Assembly (NCBI RefSeq): GCF_014384705.1
Contig: NZ_JACRSN010000002.1
Coordinates: 124,001 to 188,000 of the forward strand
Reading direction: 5' to 3'
Length of the DNA: 64,000 nucleotides
Source of the DNA: Yeguia hominis
Lineage (GTDB): Bacteria; Bacillota; Clostridia; Oscillospirales; Acutalibacteraceae
The notes beneath the pieces are model-generated. The model saw only the letters and a program-made list of their open reading frames with translations. It ran no database searches and was not told where the DNA came from. Of the stretch, positions 6,485-15,372 are shown piece after piece; position 1 is the stretch's first letter, and each line of letters opens with the position of its first letter. The position numbers and the translations under genes are program-made.

Positions 6485-8647
6485 ATGATAGATTTTGAAT
6501 TTGAATTTCAATATGCAGAAGAAAAACATCCTGCTTTGCAAAAGCTCGGCGGCAGCATCCCGGCGGGACGCTGTGTAGTGCTTTGCGGAGGCAGCGGATG
6601 CGGAAAATCCACGCTGCTGCGGTGCATCAACGGACTGATACCGCAGTTTTACGAGGGAGAGCTGAAGGGCTTTTGCCGCCTGAACGGGCAGGACACCGCT
6701 GGGATGCGTATCGGCGAGATCGGCGAGCTGGCCGCCTCGGTTTTTCAGGATCCGCGAAGTCAGTTTTTTACCGTGAACAGCTCAAGCGAGGTTGCTTTTG
6801 GACTTGAAAACCATGGCTTGCCGCAAGAGAAAATACGGCAGAAAGTGGACGAGGCGTTCCGTGTGTTTCATCTGGAGCGGCTGAAGGACCGCAACGTCTA
6901 CGAGCTGTCCAGCGGTGAGCGGCAGCTGATCTCCATCCTCTCGGCATGGGCGATGGATACGGATATTTTCCTGCTGGATGAGCCGACGGCCAACCTCGAC
7001 TTTGCAGCCACGCAGCAGTTAAAAGAGATTCTGCTGGCGCTGAAAAGGCAGGGCAAAACGCTGCTGCTCAGTGAGCACCGGCTCTATTATCTTACGGATA
7101 TTGCCGATGAATATTGGGTCATGGTAGACGGCGAGATCAAAGGAAAATACACTGCCGCAGAGGCAAAGGCGTTCTCGGCGGAGCAGAGACAAACACTTTC
7201 TCTGCGCACGCTCGACCTTACGGAGATCGCTGTGCCGAAGAAAGAGCCGCTGCCGAAAACCGCGCCGACGGCACTTGCCGTCTCAGATGTCCGCTATACA
7301 TACGGCTGGAAGGCCGGAGATACCCTCTCCAGTGTCAGTTTTTCCGTCCGTGAGCATGAGATCATCGGCCTTGTGGGCGCAAACGGCTGCGGTAAAACGA
7401 CCATCGGCAAGCTGATTGCAGGGCTTTACCGCCCCTCCGGCGGCAGGATAATGCTTTTCGGAAAGCCGCAAAATCCAAAGCAGCTGCAAAAGCAAGTGCT
7501 GTTCATCCTTCAGGAGGCGGAGTTCCAGTTCTTCACAGGCTCCGTCCTGCACGAACTGCAATACGGCCATGCGGTGACACCGGAGTTTGAAGCAAAAACG
7601 GAAGCGCTGCTGAAAAGTATGGATCTATGGGACTGCCGCGACCGGCATCCCTTTTCCCTCTCCGGCGGGCAGATGCAGCGTCTGACGCTGATGATGGCGT
7701 ATTTATCCGACAAGCCAATCGTCATACTGGATGAGCCAACGGCAGGGCAGGATGCGGAAAGTCTGGAGCGGTGCGCGGAACTGATCCGGGAGATGCGGAA
7801 GGAAAAGACTGTTCTCATCATCACCCACGACCCTGAGCTAATTGCAGGTGCGTGTGACCGCTGCATTGGGCTGTCGGATGGGCATGCAGAAATAGAATTA
7901 CCCGTTCATTCGGAACGAGATTTGCAAGCAGCCCAGCGATATATGGAGGGCTTTCATCCTTCCGATGCTCCGGCGAAAAAACAGCATAAAGAACGATTCC
8001 ACCCGGCAACGAAGTTGCTTTACTGGCTGGCCCTGCTGGTCGTGATCTCCACATCCAACAACCACTTGGTTTATGCCGTATATACGGCACTGATCCTGCT
8101 GACCGCAGCGGACGGCTGGTTCGGAACGGCGCTGGCAGGCGGGATGAGCTTTGGGGTCCTGTGGACGGCAAACGTCCTGCTGCCGGGCACGGTGTTTTCC
8201 TTTATGTTCGTGCTGTTCCCGCGCATCATCGCCGTCGGTATTTCCATGCGGACGCTGATTGGACGAAATGAGGCCAGCCGCACCTTGGCGGCGCTGCGTA
8301 ATCTGCACCTGCCGGAGCGGCTGATCATGATTGTCGCGGTGATCTTCCGCTTTTTCCCGGTGCTGTCCGGGGATATGAAGCTGCTGCGGCAATCCATCCG
8401 CACCCGGAGCGCGTTCACAGCGCCGCTTCAGAAGCTGCGGGCGCTGCCGTCCTATATCGAAATACTGACCGTGCCGATGGCTTTGCGCGTTATCCGCATC
8501 GCCGAGACGCTGTCCGCCTCCGCCGAAACACGGGGCATTGACTTAACCCGCCGCAAGAGCAACTATCTGTTGCTCCGGTTCTCTGCGTGGGATGCTGTGT
8601 TCTGCGTCCTGCTGGCAGCATCGGTCGCCGCCGGCCTTATCCTGTGA
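6485..8647 (+). CDS. ECF transporter fusion: two ATPase domains plus EcfT membrane domain
   Basis: 720 residues that combine the whole energising module of an energy-coupling-factor vitamin/metal importer. ATPase domain 1 (about 1-240) has Walker A GGSGCGKST, signature LSSGERQ and Walker B FLLDEPTANLD. ATPase domain 2 (about 265-480) has GANGCGKTT, LSGGQMQR and VILDEPTAGQD. From about 500 there are membrane helices and the coupling region with SASAETRGID, the Ala-Xaa-Arg-Gly type EcfT motif that contacts the ATPases. The ribosome site is AGGAG directly after the operator. The S component is probably the membrane protein at 8864. The substrate is unknown. Confidence 0.92.
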   Translation: MIDFEFEFQYAEEKHPALQKLGGSIPAGRCVVLCGGSGCGKSTLLRCINGLIPQFYEGELKGFCRLNGQDTAGMRIGEIGELAASVFQDPRSQFFTVNSSSEVAFGLENHGLPQEKIRQKVDEAFRVFHLERLKDRNVYELSSGERQLISILSAWAMDTDIFLLDEPTANLDFAATQQLKEILLALKRQGKTLLLSEHRLYYLTDIADEYWVMVDGEIKGKYTAAEAKAFSAEQRQTLSLRTLDLTEIAVPKKEPLPKTAPTALAVSDVRYTYGWKAGDTLSSVSFSVREHEIIGLVGANGCGKTTIGKLIAGLYRPSGGRIMLFGKPQNPKQLQKQVLFILQEAEFQFFTGSVLHELQYGHAVTPEFEAKTEALLKSMDLWDCRDRHPFSLSGGQMQRLTLMMAYLSDKPIVILDEPTAGQDAESLERCAELIREMRKEKTVLIITHDPELIAGACDRCIGLSDGHAEIELPVHSERDLQAAQRYMEGFHPSDAPAKKQHKERFHPATKLLYWLALLVVISTSNNHLVYAVYTALILLTAADGWFGTALAGGMSFGVLWTANVLLPGTVFSFMFVLFPRIIAVGISMRTLIGRNEASRTLAALRNLHLPERLIMIVAVIFRFFPVLSGDMKLLRQSIRTRSAFTAPLQKLRALPSYIEILTVPMALRVIRIAETLSASAETRGIDLTRRKSNYLLLRFSAWDAVFCVLLAASVAAGLIL

Positions 8648-8662
8648 TCGCCGTCCTTTGGG

Positions 8663-8704
8663 TAACCGCTGGTCCAGTCGTCTGCGGTTATCAACGGATT
8701 TTTT
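8663..8704 (+). terminator. Terminator-like hairpin after the ECF fusion gene
   Basis: TAACCGC (8663-8669) pairs with GCGGTTA (8684-8690), and a run of six T follows at 8699-8704. It would end or attenuate transcription between the ECF fusion and the S component. Confidence 0.55.
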
Positions 8705-8718
8705 GTCCCAACTGTGCA

Positions 8719-8818
8719 GTTTGAAAAACTTGAAATACAAAGAGTATTCCTACGTTTTCAAACTTTCATTTGTGCCAAAATCTCTCGCCGATAACTTTTG
8801 CCGATTGAACCATCGGTT
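8719..8818 (+). promoter_or_regulatory. Structured leader before the S component gene
   Basis: GTTTGAAAA (8719-8727) pairs with TTTTCAAAC (8755-8763) and encloses a second hairpin, AATAC/GTATT (8734-8748). A third, CCGAT/ATCGG, is at 8803-8818. With the T-tract hairpin upstream this suggests an RNA leader, but I cannot match it to a known riboswitch class. Confidence 0.4.
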
Positions 8819-8863
8819 ACCCGCGACGTTCAACCATATTTCATTCAAAAAGGAGTCTTTACC

Positions 8864-9439
8864 ATGAGTACTGCAAACCCCAATAAACTGAAAGTCAAGG
8901 ACATCATCACCGTTGTCCTGCTGGCCCTTATCAATGTGGTCATTTTCTTCGCCAGCTCCGTCCTGTACGCAACGCCCATTACCATCATTCTGATGCCGGT
9001 ATTTTTCGCCCTGCTGGAGGGCATCGTCTACTTCATCATCGGCACGAAGGTGAAAAAGCCCGGTGCGATCCTGATTTACAGTATCGTCCGTGCCATTATG
9101 GGCGGATATCTGCCGTACATCATCCTCTTTGTTCTCTCCGGTGTCATTGCCGAGCTGCTGCTACGGAAGATGGGCTACGGCAATGCGAAGGCTCTGACCG
9201 TCAGCTATGTCATCAATCAGGTGCTGGCCGCATTCGGCAGCACTATCATTCCCTACGCGATTGCTGCGAAAGCGATGGCAGATCATATGGTCACCGATGG
9301 CCGTCAGGACGCCATCCTTGCCGCGTCCCAGATGCTGCAGTCCTGGGTATCCGTGGCGCTGGTGGCCGGTGTGATCGTGGCGGCCTTTATCGGCGCAATG
9401 ATCGGCAAGCGGATCGTGAAAAAGCATCTTGCTGCGTAA
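8864..9439 (+). CDS. ECF transporter S component, MptD/Trep_Strep family
   Basis: 191 residues from an ATG with AAAAAGGAG at 8847-8855; an in-frame start further upstream lies in the hairpin region and has no ribosome site. The protein is almost wholly hydrophobic with five or six membrane helices: KLKVKDIITVVLLALINVVIFF, then segments near 35-60, 70-95, 105-130 and 155-185. Only short basic loops (GTKVKKPG, RKMGYGNAK) interrupt them. This matches the Trep_Strep/MptD family of putative ECF substrate-binding membrane proteins. It would partner the fused ATPase/EcfT protein upstream. The ligand is unknown. Confidence 0.82.
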   Translation: MSTANPNKLKVKDIITVVLLALINVVIFFASSVLYATPITIILMPVFFALLEGIVYFIIGTKVKKPGAILIYSIVRAIMGGYLPYIILFVLSGVIAELLLRKMGYGNAKALTVSYVINQVLAAFGSTIIPYAIAAKAMADHMVTDGRQDAILAASQMLQSWVSVALVAGVIVAAFIGAMIGKRIVKKHLAA

Positions 9440-9460
9440 TGCAGTCGAAAGGAGTTCACC

Positions 9461-11221
9461 ATGAAAAAAATTGAGCCAAAGCGCTCCGCCGCCTCGTGGC
9501 TGGCAGAGCTGGCAAAAGGGCGGTACGGCGAGTACGCTTTGAGCGTCCTTACGGCGCTGCTGGGCGTCGCCTGCTCGCTTATTCCGTATTTCATCATCAT
9601 CCGGCTCATCACCGCACTGGTAAACGGCACGGCGGAGCTGACGTACTGCCTGACGCTCTGCGCGTGGATGGCGGGCTGCTGGGTGCTGCGCTATGTGCTG
9701 CACAGCGTGTCCACGTCCCTCTCCCATCACGCCACCTTCCATGTGCTGGCGAGTATCCGCACACGGCTGCTGGATAAGCTGGCGACGCTGCCCCTGGGTG
9801 CGGTGCTGGACCGTTCCTCCGGATCGTATAAAAACATTATCGTGGAGCGGGTGGACTCCATTGAAACCACGCTGGCCCATCTTCTGCCGGAGATGACCGC
9901 CAACATTGTGGGTGCTTTGGCGGTGCTGGTGCTGCTGTTCCTCGAGGACTGGCGCATGGGCCTTTCCATGCTGATCGTCGTTCCGCTGGGAACTCTCTGC
10001 TTCGCGTCCATGTTCAGCGGCTATCACGAGAAGTTTCAGCGCACGGTCACCGCGACAAAGGCACTGAACGACACGGCTGTGGAATACATCAGCGGCATTG
10101 AGGTCATCAAGGTCTTCGGTCAGTCCAAAACCAGCTACGCAAAGTTTGTCTCCGCCGCAAAGGAAGGCGCGGACTGCTTCATTGACTGGATGCGCGGAAG
10201 TCTCTTCGGGCAGGTAGCCGGAATGGTGATATTCCCCTCAACACTTCTCGGCATTTTGCCGGTGGGCTGCCTTCTTTATATGCACGGCACACTGTCGGCA
10301 GAAACATTTCTGGCTGTCATCGTGCTTTCGTTCGGTGTTATGCAGCCGCTGATCACCGCCTTCTCCTACACCGACGACATTGTACAGGTCAAGACCATCG
10401 TCGGCGAGGTAGCAGAGGTGCTGTCCGGCGAGGATATGCAGCGCCCGGAACGTCCGGAAAAGCTGCCTGCGGACAACTCCATCGAGCTGAAAAATGTCCG
10501 CTTCGCCTACCATGACAAGGAGGTGCTGCACGGAATCAACCTGCACATTGTCCCGGGGACAGTCAATGCCCTTGTAGGCCCCTCCGGCAGCGGAAAGTCC
10601 ACCATTGCCCGGCGGCTTATCGCCTCCCTGTGGGATGTAAAGGACGGTGCCATTGAACTGGGCGGCGTGGACATCCGTACACTTCCGCTGGCGGAGTGCA
10701 CGAAGCGCATCGCCTATGTGTCGCAGGATAATTACCTTTTTGAACTTTCGGTTATAGACAACATCCGCATGGGCAGAAAGGGTGCGACCGATGCGGAGAT
10801 CATTGACGCCGCGAAGAAATGCGGCTGCCACGCGTTCATCATGGGGCTGGAGAACGGCTATCAGACCGTATGCGGTGCATCCGGCGGACACCTCTCCGGC
10901 GGCGAACGGCAGCGCATCTCCATTGCCCGGGCCATGCTGAAGGACGCGCCAATCGTCATTCTGGACGAGGCTACTTCCTACACCGACCCAGAGAACGAGG
11001 CGGTCATCCAGTCGGCACTGGCAAGGCTGGTGCGGGGCAAGACGCTGCTGGTCATTGCCCACCGCCTGTCTACCATCGCCGATGCAGACCAGATCATTGT
11101 CGTGAATCACGGCAGGATCGAAGCTGCCGGCACACAGGCGGAGCTGCTTGCTTCCTGCCCGCTTTATCAAACCATGTGGGAAGCCCACATCAGCGTCAAA
11201 GACGACGGGGAGGTGGCGTAA
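9461..11221 (+). CDS. ABC transporter, half-size exporter-fold subunit 1
   Basis: 586 residues with six membrane helices (about 20-310) followed by an ATPase domain. Walker A is GPSGSGKST, the signature LSGGERQRISIARA, and Walker B VILDEATSYTDPENE. The ribosome site is AAAGGAG. Its stop overlaps the start of the second half-transporter (TAATG), so the two almost certainly form a heterodimer. Exporter-fold pairs of this kind next to ECF genes resemble the YbtPQ/IrtAB siderophore importers; import of a metallophore or cofactor is a hypothesis from that resemblance, and export is equally possible from sequence alone. Confidence 0.9.
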   Translation: MKKIEPKRSAASWLAELAKGRYGEYALSVLTALLGVACSLIPYFIIIRLITALVNGTAELTYCLTLCAWMAGCWVLRYVLHSVSTSLSHHATFHVLASIRTRLLDKLATLPLGAVLDRSSGSYKNIIVERVDSIETTLAHLLPEMTANIVGALAVLVLLFLEDWRMGLSMLIVVPLGTLCFASMFSGYHEKFQRTVTATKALNDTAVEYISGIEVIKVFGQSKTSYAKFVSAAKEGADCFIDWMRGSLFGQVAGMVIFPSTLLGILPVGCLLYMHGTLSAETFLAVIVLSFGVMQPLITAFSYTDDIVQVKTIVGEVAEVLSGEDMQRPERPEKLPADNSIELKNVRFAYHDKEVLHGINLHIVPGTVNALVGPSGSGKSTIARRLIASLWDVKDGAIELGGVDIRTLPLAECTKRIAYVSQDNYLFELSVIDNIRMGRKGATDAEIIDAAKKCGCHAFIMGLENGYQTVCGASGGHLSGGERQRISIARAMLKDAPIVILDEATSYTDPENEAVIQSALARLVRGKTLLVIAHRLSTIADADQIIVVNHGRIEAAGTQAELLASCPLYQTMWEAHISVKDDGEVA

Positions 11222-12954
11222 TGCTCAAGACACTGAAAAAATTTTTTGCCTTCTGCGGGGTGGACAACCGCAGGCTGTTTATGGCATCCATCTGGCTGGG
11301 CGTGGTCAGCGCCATCTGCTCCGCCATGCGTATTCCTGCCGCTGCCATTGTCATTCAGGCGCTGCTGCAAAAGAATGTCACCATGGCGACACTCTGGACG
11401 AGCCTTGGAATCATCGTCGCTTCTCTGATTGTGACCATCGCCATCAATAGGAAGGCCACCATGCTCCAGACCCGTGCAGGCTACCGCGCCTGCGCCAACA
11501 AGCGGATTGAGATTGCGGAGCATCTGCGGTATCTGCCTATGGGCTGGTTCAACGACAACAGTCTCGGCGAGGTCACCTCTGTCACCACCAACACCATGGA
11601 AAATATGGCGAATGTCGCCACACGCGTGGTTATGGTCACGACCCGGGGTTTCCTGACCTCCGGCATTATTGCGGTGATGATGTTCCTCTTTGACTGGCGC
11701 ATGGGGCTTATCACGCTGGCGGGACTGGTGCTGTTCTTCGCCGTCAACGCCGCCATGCAGCGGGCGGAGCAGACCCTTTCCCAGCGGAAGTTCAACGCCG
11801 ACGAACGGCTTGTGTCCAAGGTGCTGGAATATGTGCAGGGCATTGCCGAGGTCAAGAATTTTGACCTGACTCACGATTCCGCAACGCAGGTACACGGCGC
11901 TGTGGAGGAAGCCCGCAGGGCGTCCTTTGCTATGGAGATCCCGTCGGTGCTTTATATGCTGGCGCAGTTTGTTGTCAACAAGCTCACCGGCGTTGCCGTC
12001 TGCGCTGCCGCCATCGTCTTTTACTTCGGCGGAACGATGGAGCTGACAAACTGCCTTTTGATGCTGATCTGCTCCTTTATCCTTTTTGAACAGCTGGATT
12101 CTGCCGGGAGCTTTTCGGCTCTGTTCCGCTCCATCGACATCGGCGTGGACAAGGCAAACGCGATTCTGCGTGTAGAGCCCATGGATATTGACGGCGAAGA
12201 GCTGTCGCCGGAGCGGGAGGACATTGCTCTCTCCCATGTGGATTTCTCCTACGACAGCAAGCCCATTCTGCACGACGTGTCCCTGACCATCCCGGAAAAA
12301 GCCACGGTCGCTATCGTCGGTCCCTCCGGCTCCGGCAAGACCACTCTCTGCAATCTTATGGCGCGGTTCTGGGACGTGCAGTCCGGCAGTGTGCGCCTTG
12401 GCGGACGGGATGTGCGGGAATACAGCTACGACAGCCTCATCCGCAATTTCTCCTTCGTGTTCCAGCGGGTCTATCTGTTCTCCGACACCATCGCCAATAA
12501 CATCCGCTTCGGAAAGCCCGATGCCTCCATGGAGGAGGTGCAGGCCGCTGCAAAGAAGGCGCGGTGCTACGACTTTATCATGGCACTGCCGGACGGCTTT
12601 GACTCCGTCATCGGCGAGGCAGGCAGCTCGCTTTCCGGCGGCGAGCGCCAGCGCATCTCTATCGCCCGGGCGATTATGAAGGAAGCACCCATCATCATTC
12701 TGGACGAGGCAACCGCCAATGTTGACCCCGAAAATGAAAAGGAGCTCATGGAGGCCATTGCAGAATTGACCCACGATAAGACGGTCATCATGATCGCCCA
12801 CCGGCTGAAAACCGTGCGCAACGCCGACAGAATATTCGTGGTCGATCACGGCGAGATCGTCCAGCAGGGCACCCACGAGGATCTGGTGGCCGTGGACGGG
12901 CTTTACCGCCGCTTTGTGGTGGAGCGCAAGCAAGCCGCCGGGTGGAAGGTCTGA
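11221..12954 (+). CDS. ABC transporter, half-size exporter-fold subunit 2
   Basis: 577 residues starting at the ATG that shares bases with the stop of subunit 1; longer in-frame extensions overlap coding sequence and were rejected. Membrane helices span about 15-300. The ATPase domain has GPSGSGKTT, LSGGERQRISIARAIM and IILDEATANVDPENE. The catalytic Glu after Walker B is present in both subunits, so both nucleotide sites may be active. A strong terminator at 12980-13024 ends the operon. Confidence 0.9.
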   Translation: MLKTLKKFFAFCGVDNRRLFMASIWLGVVSAICSAMRIPAAAIVIQALLQKNVTMATLWTSLGIIVASLIVTIAINRKATMLQTRAGYRACANKRIEIAEHLRYLPMGWFNDNSLGEVTSVTTNTMENMANVATRVVMVTTRGFLTSGIIAVMMFLFDWRMGLITLAGLVLFFAVNAAMQRAEQTLSQRKFNADERLVSKVLEYVQGIAEVKNFDLTHDSATQVHGAVEEARRASFAMEIPSVLYMLAQFVVNKLTGVAVCAAAIVFYFGGTMELTNCLLMLICSFILFEQLDSAGSFSALFRSIDIGVDKANAILRVEPMDIDGEELSPEREDIALSHVDFSYDSKPILHDVSLTIPEKATVAIVGPSGSGKTTLCNLMARFWDVQSGSVRLGGRDVREYSYDSLIRNFSFVFQRVYLFSDTIANNIRFGKPDASMEEVQAAAKKARCYDFIMALPDGFDSVIGEAGSSLSGGERQRISIARAIMKEAPIIILDEATANVDPENEKELMEAIAELTHDKTVIMIAHRLKTVRNADRIFVVDHGEIVQQGTHEDLVAVDGLYRRFVVERKQAAGWKV

Positions 12955-12979
12955 AGCGGCGCAATCTGAAAAAAACTAT

Positions 12980-13024
12980 GAGAAGCTCATATCAGCCATT
13001 GGCCGATACGAGCTTCTCCGTTTT
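12980..13024 (+). terminator. Terminator of the ECF/ABC operon
   Basis: A long hairpin: GAGAAGCTC (12980-12988) pairs with GAGCTTCTC (13010-13018), and inner TATC/GATA and GCC/GGC pairs close on a short loop. TTTT follows at 13021. Confidence 0.85.
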
Positions 13025-13029
13025 CTGTT

Positions 13030-13131
13030 TCACGTAATGTAGTAGTCGCAGTATTCGCCGTCGATTGCTGGCGTCATGGTCCTCTGCCAAACAAGTCTTA
13101 GGTGCAGACCGGCAAACGAATGCCACACCGA
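13030..13131 (-). pseudogene. Fragment of an unrecognised mobile-element-type protein
   Basis: On the minus strand the frame through 13030-13125 reads like a protein tail (…LVWQRTMTPAIDGEYCDYYIT, stop at 13030) but no full gene is attached. It probably remains from an insertion or rearrangement between the transporter operon and the AraC gene. I cannot name the parent family. Confidence 0.3.
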
Positions 13132-13320
13132 TTACTTTTTTCCCGCCAGCAATGTTGAGCCGCAAAGCATCAGGCGTCTGACCTCCTTCGGTGTCATAAA
13201 GCGGCCGTCAGTCGTGTCTATCAGCTCCACACGCTCATAGCCCATGTCCTTGAGCATCTGGACAAACGCCTGCATATCACCGTAAACGGAACGCGGTCTG
13301 CTAAAACTTTGTCCATTCAT
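13132..13320 (-). CDS. Small hypothetical protein, possibly a remnant
   Basis: A 62-codon frame starting at ATG 13320 encodes a protein-like sequence (SVYGDMQAFVQMLKDMGYERVELIDTTDGRFMTPKEVRRL), amphipathic and without a membrane segment. No clear ribosome site is seen, and the start lies close to the upstream region of the divergent AraC gene. It may be a leftover of the same mobile element as the fragment beside it. Confidence 0.35.
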   Translation of the reverse strand: MNGQSFSRPRSVYGDMQAFVQMLKDMGYERVELIDTTDGRFMTPKEVRRLMLCGSTLLAGKK

Positions 13321-13392
13321 TGGAACTTCACAAGAACGGAAAAGCAAATGAGGCAAGTATGTGATAAAATACAGACCAAGGTGGTGAAACGA

Positions 13393-14205
13393 ATGGGTTA
13401 CAGAGAGAACATGGCTCGATGCCGGAACTATATTGCAGAGCATCTGCAGGAGGAATTGACGCCTGCAGAGCTGGCGGAGCGGTTCGGATACTCCTTCTAC
13501 CAATTCTTTCACGTGTTTCGAAGTGTTAACGGCATGGCAGTAGCGGAATATCTGCGGGATCGGCGTCTGTGTGCGGCGACAAGCCAGTTGCTGCTCGGAA
13601 GCAGCATTACGGAGACTGCGATGGATTCCGGCTTTGATACCGTGTCAGGATTCACCCGCGCCTTCACCCGAAAATTCGGACTTGCACCATTGGTGTATAA
13701 AAAGCTGAAAGGAGCGAAATTTGTTATGAAACCAGAAATAAAAGTTTTTCCGGCTTTTATAGCGGTCGGATACGTCCTGAAACCCGAAAGCGAAATTGAT
13801 ATCCGTGAGAATGGTGCCTACTGGTTGGGAAAAGATTTCTCCGGCATCAGCAAGGAGGACTACGCAAAACTCAGTGCTGCCGGCCGCGGTGAGGTCGGAT
13901 TGTGGATGCACCCCGAGGGAACGGGTGATGAACTTTATTATTTCTTTGGACCGGTGGTCGAGAGCAAAAGCTTTGCCCCAGCCGGTATGGAAACCTTGGA
14001 TATCCCAAAAGCAGAGTACGCCGTATTCCGGGTTTCCAAAGGGGCGGATGTTTTTGCGCTGCACGAGAATATAAAAAAGACATGGCACTTTATTTTCAAC
14101 GACTGGTTTGACAACAGCGGATACGTTTTTGATCATACCAAGTTTGATTTTGAGTATTACCTGGGGGAAGAAACCTATATCTATGTTCCTATCAGAAAAC
14201 GCTGA
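13393..14205 (+). CDS. AraC family regulator with GyrI/Cass2-like effector-binding domain
   Basis: 270 residues from ATG 13393, with AAGGTGG upstream; a longer frame from 13309 lacks a ribosome site. Residues about 8-105 hold two helix-turn-helix motifs (TPAELAERFGYSFYQFFHVFRSV and ETAMDSGFDTVSGFTRAFTRKFGLAP). Residues about 115-270 form an integron-cassette/GyrI-type effector-binding domain, beginning KPEIKVFPAFIAVGYVL and ending with the typical ETYIYVPI. Such Rob/MarA-like regulators bind small cationic or amphiphilic ligands. It is transcribed like the ABC operon but after its terminator, so it is a separate unit. Confidence 0.88.
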   Translation: MGYRENMARCRNYIAEHLQEELTPAELAERFGYSFYQFFHVFRSVNGMAVAEYLRDRRLCAATSQLLLGSSITETAMDSGFDTVSGFTRAFTRKFGLAPLVYKKLKGAKFVMKPEIKVFPAFIAVGYVLKPESEIDIRENGAYWLGKDFSGISKEDYAKLSAAGRGEVGLWMHPEGTGDELYYFFGPVVESKSFAPAGMETLDIPKAEYAVFRVSKGADVFALHENIKKTWHFIFNDWFDNSGYVFDHTKFDFEYYLGEETYIYVPIRKR

Positions 14206-14249
14206 TCTCAAAGAATAAAGCAAAAGTATCGGAACCAGGCTTGCCCACA

Positions 14250-14295
14250 AAAAGGCTGTTGACAGTACGAGCGACTATCAGCAGCCTTTTTTCGC
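14250..14295 (+). terminator. Terminator after the AraC gene
   Basis: AAAGGCTGTTGA (14251-14262) pairs with TCAGCAGCCTTT (14278-14289, one G-U), followed by a T run to 14292. Confidence 0.85.
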
Positions 14296-14398
14296 ATGGT
14301 TTGCAAAACGCAAGATATGTTGTCTTGACATTGGCATTAACCACGATATTCAGTACGCTTATCATACCATACTATCCGCATCCAGGAGGGGTGTATCG

Positions 14399-14698
14399 TC
14401 ATGCATATTGGCGGAATGCTGAAGATGCTTCTTCATGATGGCATTCTTGACTATCCGTATTCAGTGCCTTTCCCATGAAGGAGTAGAGAAAGCACCCAAT
14501 TGCTCCCAACCCGATGACCAGTACGGTTTCCCACAAATCGTAAGCGCCGGACAAATAATAGGCTCTGTTGAACATTCCCGTGTTCGTTTCCTGCAGCGGA
14601 ACGCACCCCAGCAGCCAATCACCGGCAGCCATCAATATCCCGCCGATCGCACCAAGAATGCAGCAACGGATAAATTTTCTTTGTTCTTCTGTTTTCAC
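14399..14698 (-). pseudogene. N-terminal fragment of a DUF6796-type membrane protein
   Basis: 99 residues from a GTG start that overlaps the stop of the preceding gene. Two membrane helices are seen (about 9-30 and 56-74; the motif GAIGGILMAAGDWLLGCVPLQ is characteristic). Family members are, as I recall, over 200 residues with more helices, whereas here the frame leaves the homologous sequence after SFMGKALN and stops. It is therefore probably truncated or frameshifted. It is the last gene of the methyltransferase/hydrolase operon. Confidence 0.55.
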
Positions 14699-15372
14699 CG
14701 TCCTGCCTCCTTTTCGGGTTTTATGAAGCCCTTCTTCTTATATCCGCAGTCGCAGTACGGTCCGCCGGAGGCGAGAGTGTACTGCCGCACAAAGTCGGTC
14801 ACGCCGCCCGCCTCACTCATGGTGTAGTCCAGACGGCACAGCGCGGGAGTGAGGTCATATAGCCCCAGCTTTTTCATCAGCACACAGATGCCGCATTGGG
14901 TAAATCGACCCTCGTAGCCGCTGCCGTCGGGGTATTTGTAAAACTCCATGTTCCACGAGTAGGGATTGCGGTCGGCGGCCTTCAGCGCGGCAGTGGCTTT
15001 CATGCCGGCAATGTCCTTTTCGGTAAATTTGCTTTTTCCGCTCTTGCGGCAGAACCATTTCATGGGCTTTGTCATCATGGCGTTGGCGTAGTAGACCGTC
15101 AACCGTTCCACGTCCGGGCGCTCCGGCATGGAAAGAATGAACGCGCCGATCATGGCACAGTTGACCAGATTCATTTTGAAGCGGTCGGCTTTTTCAAACT
15201 CCGGCAGTCTGCGGATGATCTGCCGGTATTTCGGCTTTGCTTTTTCTGTGATCGCTTTTGCGGTGTCTGCATCATAGCCCAGCACAGTGGTCAGCTGTCT
15301 TCGGAAGGACGGCGCAAACAATGTCCACATGCCGAAAGGCATTCCAAAATAGGTCAATTTTTGTCCCTCCAA
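14695..15372 (-). CDS. L-2-amino-thiazoline-4-carboxylic acid hydrolase family protein (1)
   Basis: 225 residues. The C-terminal part carries the family pattern: LCRLDYTMSEAGG…RQYTLASGGPYCDCGY. The N-terminal half is helical and basic. The named member of the family opens the thiazoline ring of ATC on the way to L-cysteine in Pseudomonas, but most homologues in Clostridia have no proven substrate. It overlaps the upstream hydrolase gene by 19 bases and the downstream fragment by 4. A second, diverged copy lies at 19235-19936 in the same operon. Confidence 0.8.
   Translation of the reverse strand: MEGQKLTYFGMPFGMWTLFAPSFRRQLTTVLGYDADTAKAITEKAKPKYRQIIRRLPEFEKADRFKMNLVNCAMIGAFILSMPERPDVERLTVYYANAMMTKPMKWFCRKSGKSKFTEKDIAGMKATAALKAADRNPYSWNMEFYKYPDGSGYEGRFTQCGICVLMKKLGLYDLTPALCRLDYTMSEAGGVTDFVRQYTLASGGPYCDCGYKKKGFIKPEKEAGR

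Noticed and set aside
11167..12933. Open frame of 588 codons on the minus strand
   Set aside because: It lies opposite the second ABC half-transporter, has a His/Gly-rich composition typical of antisense translation and no ribosome site.
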